A stretch of 64,000 nt of DNA from Pseudoalteromonas shioyasakiensis. GTDB lineage: Bacteria; Pseudomonadota; Gammaproteobacteria; Enterobacterales; Alteromonadaceae. The notes beneath the pieces were generated by a model. That model was not told the origin of the DNA and did no database searches. It saw nothing but the letters and a program-made list of their open reading frames with translations. The translations under genes and the position numbers were made by a program. The stretch lies in NCBI GenBank assembly GCA_013391845.1, contig CP058414.1, forward strand, positions 2,900,501-2,964,500, in the 5' to 3' direction. Position 1 is the stretch's first letter. Each line of letters begins with the position of its first letter. Below, one piece after another: positions 1-9,173 of the stretch.

Positions 1-106
1 TTCGTCATCTATAAAGTGTATGCTAAAATTACTGACTTAAATGTTGTAAACTAAGACACTTTCATGGCGTTAAATCAACTCACCATTACTAAAAAAATTA
101 CACTGC

Positions 107-1978
107 TTGGCAGTTTCTATCGCCCTAATTGTTGCTGCGTTAATCGGCGCAACGGCTATATATAGTGCAAAACAAATCATTGAACAACGAATGATTGAAT
201 CTGAACTACCTAGCAAATTGCAAGCAATTGATAATTATATTACTCATGATATAAATCAAATGATCAGTGCGGCAGAGCAGCTATCTAGTAACGAATTTGT
301 ATTAGAATGGGCTCGCTCAGGTAATACTGATGACAAGACTTTGCTTAAAGAGCTCAACCGCCTTGTTAAGCAATACGACTTAGCAACTGCTTCGTGGGCT
401 AATCGAGAAACTGCACAATATTGGAACCAAGATGGCTTTTTGCGAGTTTTAACCAAAGAGCAGGATGGCTGGTTTTATGCGTTTACCAACACTACACAGC
501 CTTTTTCAATCAGTATCTATCAAGAATCACCCACTGATGTAAAAATGTTTGTAAATCACCAGCAAACCAATGGGATTGGTTTAGCAGGCCTTGCAAAAAG
601 TATTGACGATATGCAAGCAATGTTACAGCGTTTTAAAATTGAAGAGACTGGTTTTGTTTACATTGCCGATAAAAACGGCCTAATTCAGCTTCATAAAGAC
701 GAGAGCAAAGTCGCCAAAGCTAAATTAGATGACGTTTATAAAACTGCTATCACTCGTTCTCTGTTAACTCAAAGTGAATTCAATTTACAGGAAATCGATC
801 TTGATGGTGAAGCGACATTAGTAGCCGCAAGCCCAATCCAAAACACAGATTTATTTGTCATTGCCCAAGTCCCTAAGCACGAAGTATTTTCTAGCATCCA
901 AGTTTTACAATGGCAAATTATCAGCTTTGCAATTGTTATTGCCCTCATTGCAAGTTTTGCTGGTTTAGTGCTTGCACGTACACTATCATCGCCGCTGTCT
1001 AAAATGGCAGAGTTGTTTACTCGTTTAGGGTCAGGTGATGCAAATTTAGCTTATCGTTTGCCAGCTTCCGAACAACCTGAACTCGCTAACTTGTCAGCAG
1101 GCTTTAACCAATTCATCTCTAAGATTGAGACTGCTATCAGCCAAGTTGCCCAAGAAAGTAGTGAAATAAGACAAAGCGCTGATCATGTGTTTAAGCAAGC
1201 ACAGAAGAACTCTGAAGCGCTAGATAATCAAAAAGAACAAACAATTTCGGTCGCAGCAGCGATTAATGAAATGGGTGCGACAGTGCAAGAAATTGCCTCA
1301 AGCGCAGCTAATACGGCTAAACTCACTGAAAACAGTAAACAAAATACCGAACAAAGTCATACTCAGGTAACACAAAGCAAAGAAGCAATTATAGAACTTG
1401 CATGCGATATCGATAACATCACTGAGCAAGTAAACGAGCTTGCAAATAAAACGCAAGCTATCGCCAGTATTGTTGACTCTATCAGAGGTATTTCTGAGCA
1501 AACTAATCTATTAGCACTTAATGCTGCAATTGAGTCTGCTCGTGCTGGTGAGCACGGCCGAGGCTTTGCTGTTGTAGCCGATGAAGTAAGAGCGCTTGCT
1601 AATCGCACTTCACAATCAACAACTGAAATTCAAACGATGATCAGTGAACTTACCAGTACCTCTGATTTAGTGGTTAATCACATCAACCACTCGAAATCAC
1701 AAGCACAGTTAAGCGTTGATGCAATGCAAAGCTCTGTTGAATTACTTAATGCCATTAACGATGCTGCCAATGAAATAAACGATATGGCAACCTTAATAGC
1801 AACTGCGACCGAAGAGCAAAGTAATGTAGTCGCAGATGTCGGTCGTAATATTGAGCAAATAAGTGACATTAGTGACAACGTCATGCGTGAACAAATTGAC
1901 AGTGAACAAGCAATCAAAGACTTAGCGAACAGTGCACAAACCCTTGATGATCTTGTTGCGACGTTTGATAAACGCTGA
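107..1978 (+). CDS. Methyl-accepting chemotaxis protein (5' end probably frameshifted)
   Basis: Transmembrane chemoreceptor that signals to the CheA/CheW array. The visible order is an N-terminal membrane segment (about residues 1-20), a periplasmic Cache-like sensor region (about 25-265), a second membrane segment (about 270-292), a HAMP region, and a long cytoplasmic coiled coil. The coil carries the hallmark hairpin [20 protein letters not shown] followed by [12 protein letters not shown]. The C-terminus (ATFDKR) has no NWETF-type CheR/CheB tether. The longest frame opens only with a TTG at 107 and lacks the usual charged N-terminal leader. An ATG at 64 in the preceding frame encodes such a leader ([15 protein letters not shown]), so a one-base indel between about 91 and 110 is likely. 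The family call is secure; the start is not, and the ligand is unknown. Confidence 0.9.
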   Translation: MAVSIALIVAALIGATAIYSAKQIIEQRMIESELPSKLQAIDNYITHDINQMISAAEQLSSNEFVLEWARSGNTDDKTLLKELNRLVKQYDLATASWANRETAQYWNQDGFLRVLTKEQDGWFYAFTNTTQPFSISIYQESPTDVKMFVNHQQTNGIGLAGLAKSIDDMQAMLQRFKIEETGFVYIADKNGLIQLHKDESKVAKAKLDDVYKTAITRSLLTQSEFNLQEIDLDGEATLVAASPIQNTDLFVIAQVPKHEVFSSIQVLQWQIISFAIVIALIASFAGLVLARTLSSPLSKMAELFTRLGSGDANLAYRLPASEQPELANLSAGFNQFISKIETAISQVAQESSEIRQSADHVFKQAQKNSEALDNQKEQTISVAAAINEMGATVQEIASSAANTAKLTENSKQNTEQSHTQVTQSKEAIIELACDIDNITEQVNELANKTQAIASIVDSIRGISEQTNLLALNAAIESARAGEHGRGFAVVADEVRALANRTSQSTTEIQTMISELTSTSDLVVNHINHSKSQAQLSVDAMQSSVELLNAINDAANEINDMATLIATATEEQSNVVADVGRNIEQISDISDNVMREQIDSEQAIKDLANSAQTLDDLVATFDKR

Positions 1979-2062
1979 CACGTTTTGTAACAGTTAACCC
2001 TGACCCTTTTTCATTCACGGCCTATACTTAAATGGTATTAGGCCAAGAATTAAGAGGGTCAG

Positions 2063-3247
2063 ATGAAATTACCTAGCATTGTTTTAGCCTCAAGCTTTTG
2101 CTTATTAACAGCGTGTAGTAGTACAGAAAATAACACCGCTCCCCCACCACTTGCTTTGACGCAAAGTAATACGTTTACTCAAACCTCAGTTGAAACTCAA
2201 CAAGAGATTTTTGCATTAAGTAAACATATAAAAGAGCAACTTGATAGTACCTTTCCAAAAGACAGCCGGTCATTACAAAGCACTAAACGTTTGCTCAAGT
2301 TCCTTTTGCAAAATGGTGATGCTTCTTTATCTTATCAATCTGGCGCCACCTTAACGGCCAAGCAAGCCTATTCAAATTTAAATGCTAATTGTTTATCGTT
2401 ATCGATTTTAGCCTACAGTCTTGCTGAGTATCTCGGCCTTGAAGGACAATTTCAAAAAGTACATATTCCAGAATATTGGGCACTTGATAATGGCTTTAAT
2501 TTACTCACAGGCCATATCAACTTAAAAGTAAGTGAGGCTCAAAAGCTCGTGGTAAATAGAAAAGTCATTTACCCAGAAGAGCGCTCTTTAGTGATAGATT
2601 TTGACCCTAACAGCCGCCAAGAAGCGTTTAAAACCAGCAACATCAATAAAGCCCGCATCACAGCAATGTTTTATAATAATAAAGGCGCAGCTGCGATGCT
2701 AAAACATGATTATGATACTGCTTTTAGCTATTACAAAGCAGCTGTTAATATTGATAGCAACTACTCAGGTGCTTGGGGTAACCTTGGGGTATTGTTCAGA
2801 TTAACGAGTGACTATCAGAGTGCTGAAACAGCCTACCAATACGCGATTAGTTTAGATCCAGATAACAACACCGCATTAGGCAATTTAGCCAGACTCTATA
2901 ATCTGACCAATCGCGAAGAGCAAGGCCAGGCGATATTAGCCAAGCTTGATAATAAGCGCCAAGCAAACCCCTATTATCACATTTCTTTAGGTAATGATGC
3001 TTACACGACCGCCCGTTATCAAGATGCAATAAAGCACTACAAAAAAGCCCGTGACTTAAACCCAACCCTGCATGATACTGATTTTGGTTTAGCGAGAACC
3101 TATTATCAATTAGGTGACCTAAAGCTCGCTAAAAAGTACTTAACTATGGCAAACAATAAAGCAGACTTTGATCATGATAAACAGCGTTACGAAAGTAAGT
3201 TACAAGCGCTTCGCTCGCATACTGCAAAGCTTATTGATTACCGCTAG
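2063..3247 (+). CDS. TPR-repeat lipoprotein
   Basis: Predicted outer-membrane or periplasmic lipoprotein. The signal peptide ends in the lipobox LTAC with Cys at residue 18. The N-terminal half has an NCLSLSILA stretch and a later GHINL, resembling the Cys/His pattern of transglutaminase-like folds, though catalysis cannot be claimed. The C-terminal half holds about four TPR units (roughly residues 195-380), for example YSGAWGNLGVLFRLTSDYQS. TPR lipoproteins usually scaffold protein contacts. The start ATG lies just after an AGAGGG-type ribosome-binding sequence. Its 3' end overlaps the start of the downstream peptidase by 74 bases, suggesting translational coupling. The exact function is unknown. 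Confidence 0.85.
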   Translation: MKLPSIVLASSFCLLTACSSTENNTAPPPLALTQSNTFTQTSVETQQEIFALSKHIKEQLDSTFPKDSRSLQSTKRLLKFLLQNGDASLSYQSGATLTAKQAYSNLNANCLSLSILAYSLAEYLGLEGQFQKVHIPEYWALDNGFNLLTGHINLKVSEAQKLVVNRKVIYPEERSLVIDFDPNSRQEAFKTSNINKARITAMFYNNKGAAAMLKHDYDTAFSYYKAAVNIDSNYSGAWGNLGVLFRLTSDYQSAETAYQYAISLDPDNNTALGNLARLYNLTNREEQGQAILAKLDNKRQANPYYHISLGNDAYTTARYQDAIKHYKKARDLNPTLHDTDFGLARTYYQLGDLKLAKKYLTMANNKADFDHDKQRYESKLQALRSHTAKLIDYR

Positions 3248-4097
3248 TGCTACACTAAGCACTGCGCAAGCTTTTGCCAGTACAGATTTAGAACAAGACG
3301 TCATAACGCTAACATCGGCTCAATTTGCTGGGCGAAAAACGGCGACTCAAGGCGCTCAGTTAGCCGCCGAATTCATAGCTGATCGCTTTGTAGCACTTGG
3401 CTATTCGGTTAATGAGCAAAGATTTACTTATCAATCAGGGCTCTTTGGCAAGGCTACTGGGCGGAACATTATTGCGACTAAAAATAGCCTCTGTGAAAAG
3501 TGTAAAAAAGTTATTTTTACTGCCCACTATGATCACCTAGGGCAAAAAGGTAATCGGCTCTACCCAGGTGCGAACGACAATGCCAGCGGAGTTGCCGCTT
3601 TACTTTATTTAGCTGAGCACTTTGCGCAAAGCCCTCAGCCCTATCAATTAGTTTTTGTTGCAACCGATGCAGAAGAAAATGGCCTACATGGTAGCGAGTA
3701 CTTGGTATCGACACTTAATAAAGACGAAATCAAACTTAATATTAATTTAGATATGCTCGTTGTGAATCCCAGAAAACCGCGTATCTATGCATTTTTAGAT
3801 AATCAATCATTAGCACATTATCAAGCTGACATTAAAATTCTATCTGATGAACAGTTAACCTTTATGGTAACTAGCTCGTCAGCGAGGCTAAATCGGTTAT
3901 TTGATCTCAAAGTTGATTGGCGTAGAGCAAGCGACCATTATTCATTCGCTAAAGCGGGGATCCCTTATATTTACTTTGGTATAGGACATGACAAACACCA
4001 CCACCAAAGCACAGACACGGCGGCGCACATCGACTTTACACTATTCGAATATGCCATAGCGAAAATAGCCCTATTTATTGAAAAGCTTCCAAGTTAG
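3174..4097 (+). CDS. M28-family zinc aminopeptidase, exported
   Basis: Secreted metallopeptidase of the M28 (aminopeptidase Y/S) family. The co-catalytic zinc site is readable in order: TAHYDHLG (His/Asp), GANDNASG (bridging Asp), DAEENGLHGS (catalytic Glu plus Glu ligand), NLDM (Asp) and HHHQSTDT (His). The N-terminus has a basic region (KVSYKRFAR) and a hydrophobic stretch ending near AQAFAS, a plausible Sec signal peptide. The ATG at 3174 is preferred over a TTG six bases upstream; no good Shine-Dalgarno sequence is visible. The gene therefore begins inside the 3' end of the TPR lipoprotein gene, and the two probably form one transcription unit. It likely trims peptides in the periplasm or medium; specificity is unknown. 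Confidence 0.88.
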   Translation: MINSVTKVSYKRFARILQSLLITASATLSTAQAFASTDLEQDVITLTSAQFAGRKTATQGAQLAAEFIADRFVALGYSVNEQRFTYQSGLFGKATGRNIIATKNSLCEKCKKVIFTAHYDHLGQKGNRLYPGANDNASGVAALLYLAEHFAQSPQPYQLVFVATDAEENGLHGSEYLVSTLNKDEIKLNINLDMLVVNPRKPRIYAFLDNQSLAHYQADIKILSDEQLTFMVTSSSARLNRLFDLKVDWRRASDHYSFAKAGIPYIYFGIGHDKHHHQSTDTAAHIDFTLFEYAIAKIALFIEKLPS

Positions 4098-4352
4098 TTA
4101 TTTAGGTAGCTCAGACGTTAAAACAAACTGTCTTTTTTGTGCTTTGCTGAGCTTTTTTACACTTATTTCTAGTTTAGTTGCTTCACTACGGTTACCCACC
4201 TGCTGTTGATAGATAAGCGTTAGAGGCCCTTTTCCCTTAAGATTTTTAGCACCTTTTCCAGCTTGATGCTGAGCGAATCTTTTTTCAACATTGGTACTGA
4301 TCCCTGTATACCAATGACCTAAACGTGTTTGCACTATATACAAATACCACAT
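4098..4352 (-). CDS. GIY-YIG domain protein (YhbQ/UPF0213-like)
   Basis: Small single-domain GIY-YIG nuclease-fold protein resembling E. coli YhbQ over its whole length. It opens with WYLYIVQTRLGHWYTGIS, matching the GIY...YIG signature, followed by the conserved arginine region (EKRFAQHQAGKGAK). The reading frame extends to a TTG at 4415, but the ATG at 4352 matches the usual family N-terminus and is preferred. YhbQ-type proteins are linked to DNA damage responses in E. coli, but a biological substrate is not established. It is convergent with the M28 peptidase, with the two stop codons abutting. Family call strong, function uncertain. Confidence 0.85.
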   Translation of the reverse strand: MWYLYIVQTRLGHWYTGISTNVEKRFAQHQAGKGAKNLKGKGPLTLIYQQQVGNRSEATKLEISVKKLSKAQKRQFVLTSELPK

Positions 4353-4532
4353 GACATCTGAGTTATCGCTGTTTTTTAAAGGCTGATGTAAACTTTTTGG
4401 GTTTGCAGTGGTCAAATTTGTGCCTCGTGGTTTTTAATCGCATTTCAGTAAAAACAATTACTGAAAAGGGTTTTACCTTCTGTGACTAATCGGTATCATG
4501 CAGTGTATAAAAAATAAGGATTCAAACAAATA

Positions 4533-4895
4533 ATGCAGTCGTTTAAAACTTTTTCTTTTTGGTTAGTACTTACCCTTACTTTAAGTGCTACAGCAGGGTG
4601 TTCAAGCTGGGTTTACCGTATCAATATTCCTCAAGGTAACTTTTTAGAACAATCAGATGTAGATAAGCTACGTGTTAATATGACTCGCGAGCAAGTACTG
4701 TATGTTCTAGGCAAGCCAGTAGCAGAAGACTCTTTTGATAAAAATACGTGGCATTACCTGTATGTATTTAACATTGGCCGTAGCAACGAGCAACGTAAGT
4801 CACTCACTATTAACTTCGAAAATGATAAGCTTGTTTCGTTATCAGGTGACTACGAGCAACCTAGCGAATTTAATACGCCGCTTGAACAAGAGTAA
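4533..4895 (+). CDS. bamE: Outer membrane assembly lipoprotein BamE
   Basis: BamE (SmpA/OmlA) is the small lipoprotein of the BAM complex, which inserts beta-barrel proteins into the outer membrane. The signal peptide ends in the lipobox ATAGC. The mature part carries the family core QGNFLEQSDVDKLRVNMT, GKPVAEDSF and WHYLYVFN. At 120 residues its length is normal. It faces the convergent rnfH-ratA pair, and smpB follows, the same neighbourhood as in E. coli (bamE, rnfH, ratA, smpB). A shared bidirectional terminator follows the stop. Confidence 0.96.
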   Translation: MQSFKTFSFWLVLTLTLSATAGCSSWVYRINIPQGNFLEQSDVDKLRVNMTREQVLYVLGKPVAEDSFDKNTWHYLYVFNIGRSNEQRKSLTINFENDKLVSLSGDYEQPSEFNTPLEQE

Positions 4896-4915
4896 TCTTA
4901 ATTCTAATTAATTAA

Positions 4916-4940
4916 GGGTAGCCTGAGCTACCCTTTTTTA
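4916..4940. terminator. Bidirectional intrinsic terminator, bamE/rnfH
   Basis: A perfect 7-bp stem (GGGTAGC / GCTACCC, loop CTGA) is followed by TTTTTT on the plus strand. Reading the other way it is followed by an AT-rich run within the intergenic space, so it may serve both convergent genes. Confidence 0.85.
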
Positions 4941-5264
4941 TGCCTTGTTTAGTGGCCTTCCGCCAGTCACTTTATTGGCACGTCCTTCTTCTTTGGCCTT
5001 TTCAGCTCGACGTCTGCGCGCATCCTTTGGATCAGCAATAAGAGGTCGATAAATCTCAATACGATCCCCTTCCTTTACTTCTTGATTAAGCTTACAGGTA
5101 CGGTTCCAAATACCCAGTGTTAAGTTATTTGCGTCTATTTCAGGACACTTATTGATAATACCCGACTTAATCACCGCTTGCTCAGCTGTCGTGCCTATCG
5201 GCACTTCTACTAATAAACTGGTTGCCGTTGTTGGTAAAGCAAAAACTACTTCGACAGTTATCAT
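4938..5264 (-). CDS. rnfH: RnfH family protein (ubiquitin-like fold)
   Basis: RnfH/YfjF family protein of 108 residues with the beta-grasp sequence MITVEVVFALP, TTAEQAVIKSGI, LGIWNRTCKLNQEVKEGDRIEIYRPL. The C-terminal tail is very basic (DARRRRAEKAKEEGR). It forms a two-gene operon with ratA: the ATG at 5264 overlaps the ratA stop by four bases and is preceded by GGAG. The family is conserved beside ratA in gammaproteobacteria. It has been proposed as an antitoxin-like partner of RatA, but its function is not settled. Confidence 0.92.
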   Translation of the reverse strand: MITVEVVFALPTTATSLLVEVPIGTTAEQAVIKSGIINKCPEIDANNLTLGIWNRTCKLNQEVKEGDRIEIYRPLIADPKDARRRRAEKAKEEGRANKVTGGRPLNKA

Positions 5265-5701
5265 GGACGAACTCCGTACACAGTTTTAGCACGCTGCGTA
5301 AATGCATTAACCATATTTTTAGCTACTTCGTTAAATACTTTTCCAAAAGCCAGTTCGATAAGTTTACTCGCAAATTCAAACTCAAGATGAAGCTGTACTT
5401 TGCACGCTTTATCGTCCAGCGGTAAAAATTGCCATTTACCTTGTAACTTTTTAAATGGGCCATCAACTAAGCGAAGTGCAACAGTTTGCTCATCAATAAA
5501 CGTATTTTCGGTAGTAAACCACTTTTTTAAACCCGCTTTTGAGATCTCCAAACTGGCCGTCATGCCACTAGCTTGTTGCGTGATGATTTTAGCATCTGAG
5601 CAATTTGGCAAAAACTCTGGATAAGCATCAACATCATTCACTAAATCAAACATTTCTTTGCTGCTGTACATTACAAGCGCACTTTTTTCTATTTGCGGCA
5701 T
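5261..5701 (-). CDS. ratA: RatA / Coq10-like START-domain protein
   Basis: SRPBCC/START-fold protein of 146 residues (RatA/YfjG; PasT in pathogens). The family core is clear: VNDVDAYPEFLPNCSDAKI near the N-terminus, VDGPFKKLQGKWQFLP in the middle and the terminal helix AFGKVFNEVAKNMVNAFTQRA. The frame extends to a TTG at 5713, but the ATG at 5701 has a good GGAG upstream and the usual N-terminus (MPQIEKSALV). Described roles are inhibition of 70S ribosome association (RatA) and a Coq10-like part in quinone use; the sequence does not decide between them. Confidence 0.93.
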   Translation of the reverse strand: MPQIEKSALVMYSSKEMFDLVNDVDAYPEFLPNCSDAKIITQQASGMTASLEISKAGLKKWFTTENTFIDEQTVALRLVDGPFKKLQGKWQFLPLDDKACKVQLHLEFEFASKLIELAFGKVFNEVAKNMVNAFTQRAKTVYGVRP

Positions 5702-5798
5702 ATTCACTCCCAACTTTGTCGGCGAATTTTAGCAAGCTTTGGCTATTTCCCCAAATTTTAGTAACACGAAAATATCCGCAAAGCCTTAAAAAAGCGAT

Positions 5799-5824
5799 GT
5801 AAAAACGCTGTTTTTACGTATAAT
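5799..5824 (+). promoter_or_regulatory. Candidate smpB promoter: perfect -10 with adjoining palindrome
   Basis: A consensus TATAAT lies at 5819-5824, only ten bases before the smpB ATG. Immediately upstream is an 8-bp inverted repeat, GTAAAAAC-GCT-GTTTTTAC (5799-5817). No recognisable -35 is seen at 16-18 bp. If used, the transcript would have a leader of a few bases at most. Confidence 0.45.
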
Positions 5825-5834
5825 ATGGGCCACT

Positions 5835-6314
5835 ATGGCTAAGAAAAAATCATCTAAATCGACAAGTAATACCATCGCGCTTAACAAAAAAGCGCGCCAT
5901 GAGTATTTTTTACACGATAAGTTCGAAGCAGGGGTTGAACTACAGGGCTGGGAAGTAAAAAGTATCCGAGCTGGTAAAGTAAACATCTCTGAGACTTATA
6001 TTCATATTAAAAACGGCGAAGCATTTTTACTTGGCAGTCAAATTCAGCCTCTCAACAGTGCTTCTACTCACGTAATTTGCGATCCACTTCGTTATCGTAA
6101 GTTACTTTTAAATAAACGTGAAATCGATCGTCTTATCGGTGCAACAGAACGCGACGGGTTTTCACTAATCGCAACTGCAATGTACTGGAAAAAATGCTGG
6201 GTGAAGTTGGAGTTCCACCTTGCTAAAGGTAAAAAGATGCACGATAAACGTGAAGACGGAAAGAATAAAGATTGGGCACGAGAAAAAGAGCGCCTAATGA
6301 AACATAAAGCTTAA
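5835..6314 (+). CDS. smpB: SsrA-binding protein SmpB
   Basis: SmpB binds tmRNA and delivers it to stalled ribosomes in trans-translation. At 159 residues it is standard length, with the conserved core [39 protein letters not shown] and the basic C-terminal tail ([20 protein letters not shown]) that enters the mRNA channel. The start matches the family N-terminus (MAKKK). There is no Shine-Dalgarno sequence before it, and a consensus -10 lies 10 bases upstream, so translation from a very short leader is possible. The tmRNA gene itself is not in the window. Confidence 0.97.
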   Translation: MAKKKSSKSTSNTIALNKKARHEYFLHDKFEAGVELQGWEVKSIRAGKVNISETYIHIKNGEAFLLGSQIQPLNSASTHVICDPLRYRKLLLNKREIDRLIGATERDGFSLIATAMYWKKCWVKLEFHLAKGKKMHDKREDGKNKDWAREKERLMKHKA

Positions 6315-6324
6315 TTTATGAAAT

Positions 6325-6348
6325 GAGCCTAACTTTCGTGTTAGGCTC
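6325..6348 (+). terminator. Hairpin after smpB
   Basis: A perfect 9-bp inverted repeat (GAGCCTAAC / GTTAGGCTC, 6-base loop TTTCGT) begins ten bases after the smpB stop. It is not followed by a clear T-run, so it may act as a weak or Rho-assisted terminator or as an mRNA-stabilising hairpin. Confidence 0.55.
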
Positions 6349-6504
6349 GTACCCCTTACAAACACTCACTTTTTACAAAAATATCAATACCCTCTCTAAA
6401 AAACCCATCCTTTTTTGCTATTCCAAACCAGTACGTTTACATGATATCAATCTTTACCGTGACAACTTCACAACTTTTTCACAATTACACAAGGATTGAA
6501 ATTT

Positions 6505-9105
6505 ATGAAGAACACCCACCGCTTTCTACAGCGACCTCTCTACGCATTTACTATTGCAGCACTAAGTGGCACAAGCTTTATGTCTATTGCTGCTGAGTCA
6601 GATGGAGCTGAAAAGGTCGAGCGTATTGAAGTTACAGGTTCTCGTATTAAACGTTCAGACATTGAAGGGCCATCACCGGTACAGTCAATAAGTCGTGCAG
6701 ACATAGACAATATGGGCTACGACAACCTACAACAATTATTAGAACGTATGCCAGTTGCAGGTAATGGCACTTTCTCTACTCGCGGCAATAACCAAGACTC
6801 TACAGCTAATGGGGCTGCTGCGGTAAGTCTCAGAGGCTTAGGCTCTGATGCAACATTAGTACTTATTAATGGCCGTCGTGTTTCAATAAGTGCTTTTGCG
6901 GAAAGCATCACCAATTCATTTGTAGATATCAACTCGATTCCTGTTTCAGCGATTGAGCGTATCGATATTTTAAAAGATGGTGCATCGGCAATATATGGTT
7001 CTGATGCGGTTGCAGGTGTAGTTAATATCATCTTAAAAAAGGATATTAATGGTCTAGAAGTAAACCTTGGATATGGTGGTACTGATGGTCCTAACTACGA
7101 AGAAAAAACAGCAAGCCTCGTTTGGGGTACCAGTACAGAAAAAAGCAGCGCATCAATTATTATTGATTACTTTAACAACTCAGCACTCTCCTCTGATGAA
7201 ATGGGCCGTCTAGGTACAGCAAACCAAGAACCATATGGTGGTATGGATTTCCGTTCATCGCGTGGTTTCCCAGGCTACTTTTATGTAGATGGTGAAAAAA
7301 CCATTGATCCAGCATGCCCTGCAGAAAATGCGACAGCAAGTGGTAGTTGTTTATTTGACTATGGCCCGTATGGTTACGTAACCCCTGCATCTGAACGTGT
7401 TGGTGCTATTTCGCAGTTTGAATATAACTTTGATAATGGTATATCGGCATTTTTAGAAGTTGCAGTACAACACAATAGTTCGCAAGCAGCTGGTGCACCG
7501 ACTCCGCTTGATGAAGATGCCGGCCTTACAGTGCCAGCAAACCACCCTAACAACCCGTTTGGCCAAGATATCGAAATTGGTCGCTACAGAACAGTAGATG
7601 CGGGCCCCCGTCAATGGGATATCGAATCAGATACACTTCGCTTTGTTGCGGGCCTAAAAGGCGAGATCAGTGACTGGAGCTGGGAAGCAGCCGTTCAAAA
7701 AGGTCGAAGTAAATCAATGCAAACAGGCGATAGAAGCCAAGGCTGGGTGCGTACTGATTTCTTACAACAAGAAATCGATGCGGGTAACTATAACCCTTTC
7801 GGTGGCACCTATAATGACCAAGCAGTTATTGACCGTATTACGACAAGCTTAGTTCGTCGTGGTGAGTCTCATATGACATCATTTGATGCAAATATCAGTG
7901 GTGAAGCATTTAGCTTTGGCGATGATGTGGTGATGATGGCTGCCGGTATTGAATACCGTGAAGAAGATGTGAGCGATATTCCAGACGATCAATTCCAGCG
8001 TGGTTTAATCTTTGGTACTGAGTCAGTATCAGCCGCTGCAGAACGCGACCAATATGCAGCTTATATTGAGTTTTCAATTCCTCTTGCTGAAAATTTAGAG
8101 CTACAATTAGCTGGTCGATACGATGACTACAGTGATTTTGGTTCAACAACAAACCCTAAAGTAGCTGTACGCTGGGCGCCAACAGACTCAATTACTGTTC
8201 GTGGTTCATGGGCACAAGGTTTCCGAGCACCTTCACTAGCACAGATTGGTTTAGGTCCTTCTGAAGAAAGCCAATTCTTCGTTGATACATACCGCTGTCA
8301 AGCGACAGGACTTGACTGTAATGCCCTTGATTACAATATCCAATTTGCGGGTAACCCTAACCTTGAAGCTGAAGAATCAGAGTCATGGAATGTTGGTTTC
8401 ATATGGGCACCAACCGCTGAATTTGGTTTCGGTGTCGATGTATGGAGCATTACGCAAGATAACAAGATAGATGAACAAGAATTCGGCCCTATCTATGATA
8501 ATAACTGTAACGATCAAAACAGCACTGTGTGTGTGCGTTTAGCACCACAAAATGGTCAAAGTTTAGGTGTAATCCAAAAAGTTTACAGCACCTTTGAAAA
8601 CGTTTCATCGCAAGAAGTATCGGGTGTTGATGTGTCGGCAAACTACACTCATGCTATGAACGATTACGGCTTCTTAAAATTCAATTTAGAGTGGGCATAC
8701 CAAAACGAATTTAAAAAAGATGGTCGCGATTACACAGGCGAGTACCGTTATCCTGAAAACCGTTGGATTTTCTCTACCAACTGGGAGATGGGTGATTTCA
8801 ATACCAATGTAAATGTGAGCTACACTGGTGAGTTTGAAGATACACCAGACATCGACTTTGATGGAAACTTAGACTTTGATAGCAACACATCACGTATGGT
8901 TGATTCGCAAACACTGGTTGATTTACAAACTGCGTATAACTTCTCAGATAAAATCAAACTATCTGTGGGTGTGAATAACGTGTTTGATGAAGATCCTCCG
9001 TTTGCAATCGGTGATGGTGATGGCGACTTATATGGCTATGTGTCGAGCGTACATAACCCACGTGGTCGTTATTTCTATACTAAACTAACAATGCGCTTTA
9101 ATTAA
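6505..9105 (+). CDS. TonB-dependent outer membrane receptor
   Basis: An 866-residue outer-membrane active transporter. A signal peptide ends near SIAAE and is followed by the plug-domain start VERIEVTGSRIKRSDIEGPS. The plug contains GYDNLQQLLERMP, LRGLGSDATLVLINGRRV and the ILKDGASAIYGSDAVAGVVN box. The rest is beta-barrel, ending in a strand with terminal aromatic residue (KLTMRFN). The ATG at 6505 is chosen because AAGGA lies nine bases upstream; a TTG at 6496 is less likely. It is monocistronic, with a strong terminator after it. Its type (omega-like, IERIEVTGSRI) is common in Alteromonadales for glycan or peptide uptake, but the substrate cannot be read from the sequence. Confidence 0.93.
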   Translation: MKNTHRFLQRPLYAFTIAALSGTSFMSIAAESDGAEKVERIEVTGSRIKRSDIEGPSPVQSISRADIDNMGYDNLQQLLERMPVAGNGTFSTRGNNQDSTANGAAAVSLRGLGSDATLVLINGRRVSISAFAESITNSFVDINSIPVSAIERIDILKDGASAIYGSDAVAGVVNIILKKDINGLEVNLGYGGTDGPNYEEKTASLVWGTSTEKSSASIIIDYFNNSALSSDEMGRLGTANQEPYGGMDFRSSRGFPGYFYVDGEKTIDPACPAENATASGSCLFDYGPYGYVTPASERVGAISQFEYNFDNGISAFLEVAVQHNSSQAAGAPTPLDEDAGLTVPANHPNNPFGQDIEIGRYRTVDAGPRQWDIESDTLRFVAGLKGEISDWSWEAAVQKGRSKSMQTGDRSQGWVRTDFLQQEIDAGNYNPFGGTYNDQAVIDRITTSLVRRGESHMTSFDANISGEAFSFGDDVVMMAAGIEYREEDVSDIPDDQFQRGLIFGTESVSAAAERDQYAAYIEFSIPLAENLELQLAGRYDDYSDFGSTTNPKVAVRWAPTDSITVRGSWAQGFRAPSLAQIGLGPSEESQFFVDTYRCQATGLDCNALDYNIQFAGNPNLEAEESESWNVGFIWAPTAEFGFGVDVWSITQDNKIDEQEFGPIYDNNCNDQNSTVCVRLAPQNGQSLGVIQKVYSTFENVSSQEVSGVDVSANYTHAMNDYGFLKFNLEWAYQNEFKKDGRDYTGEYRYPENRWIFSTNWEMGDFNTNVNVSYTGEFEDTPDIDFDGNLDFDSNTSRMVDSQTLVDLQTAYNFSDKIKLSVGVNNVFDEDPPFAIGDGDGDLYGYVSSVHNPRGRYFYTKLTMRFN

Positions 9106-9125
9106 TCGCGTTGAGCTTAAAAACA

Positions 9126-9152
9126 AAAACCCGCCAATTGGCGGGTTTTTTA
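9126..9152. terminator. Bidirectional intrinsic terminator, TonB receptor/peroxiredoxin
   Basis: A 6-bp GC stem (CCCGCC / GGCGGG, loop AATT) is flanked by A-rich and T-rich arms (AAAA / TTTTTT), so it can serve both convergent genes. Confidence 0.9.
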
Positions 9153-9173
9153 ATTCGCTAACAAAGGCCTAAA

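Noticed and set aside
6315..6504. A tmRNA gene (ssrA) after smpB
   Set aside because: The gap is under 200 bases and lacks the tRNA-like ends and tag sequence of tmRNA.
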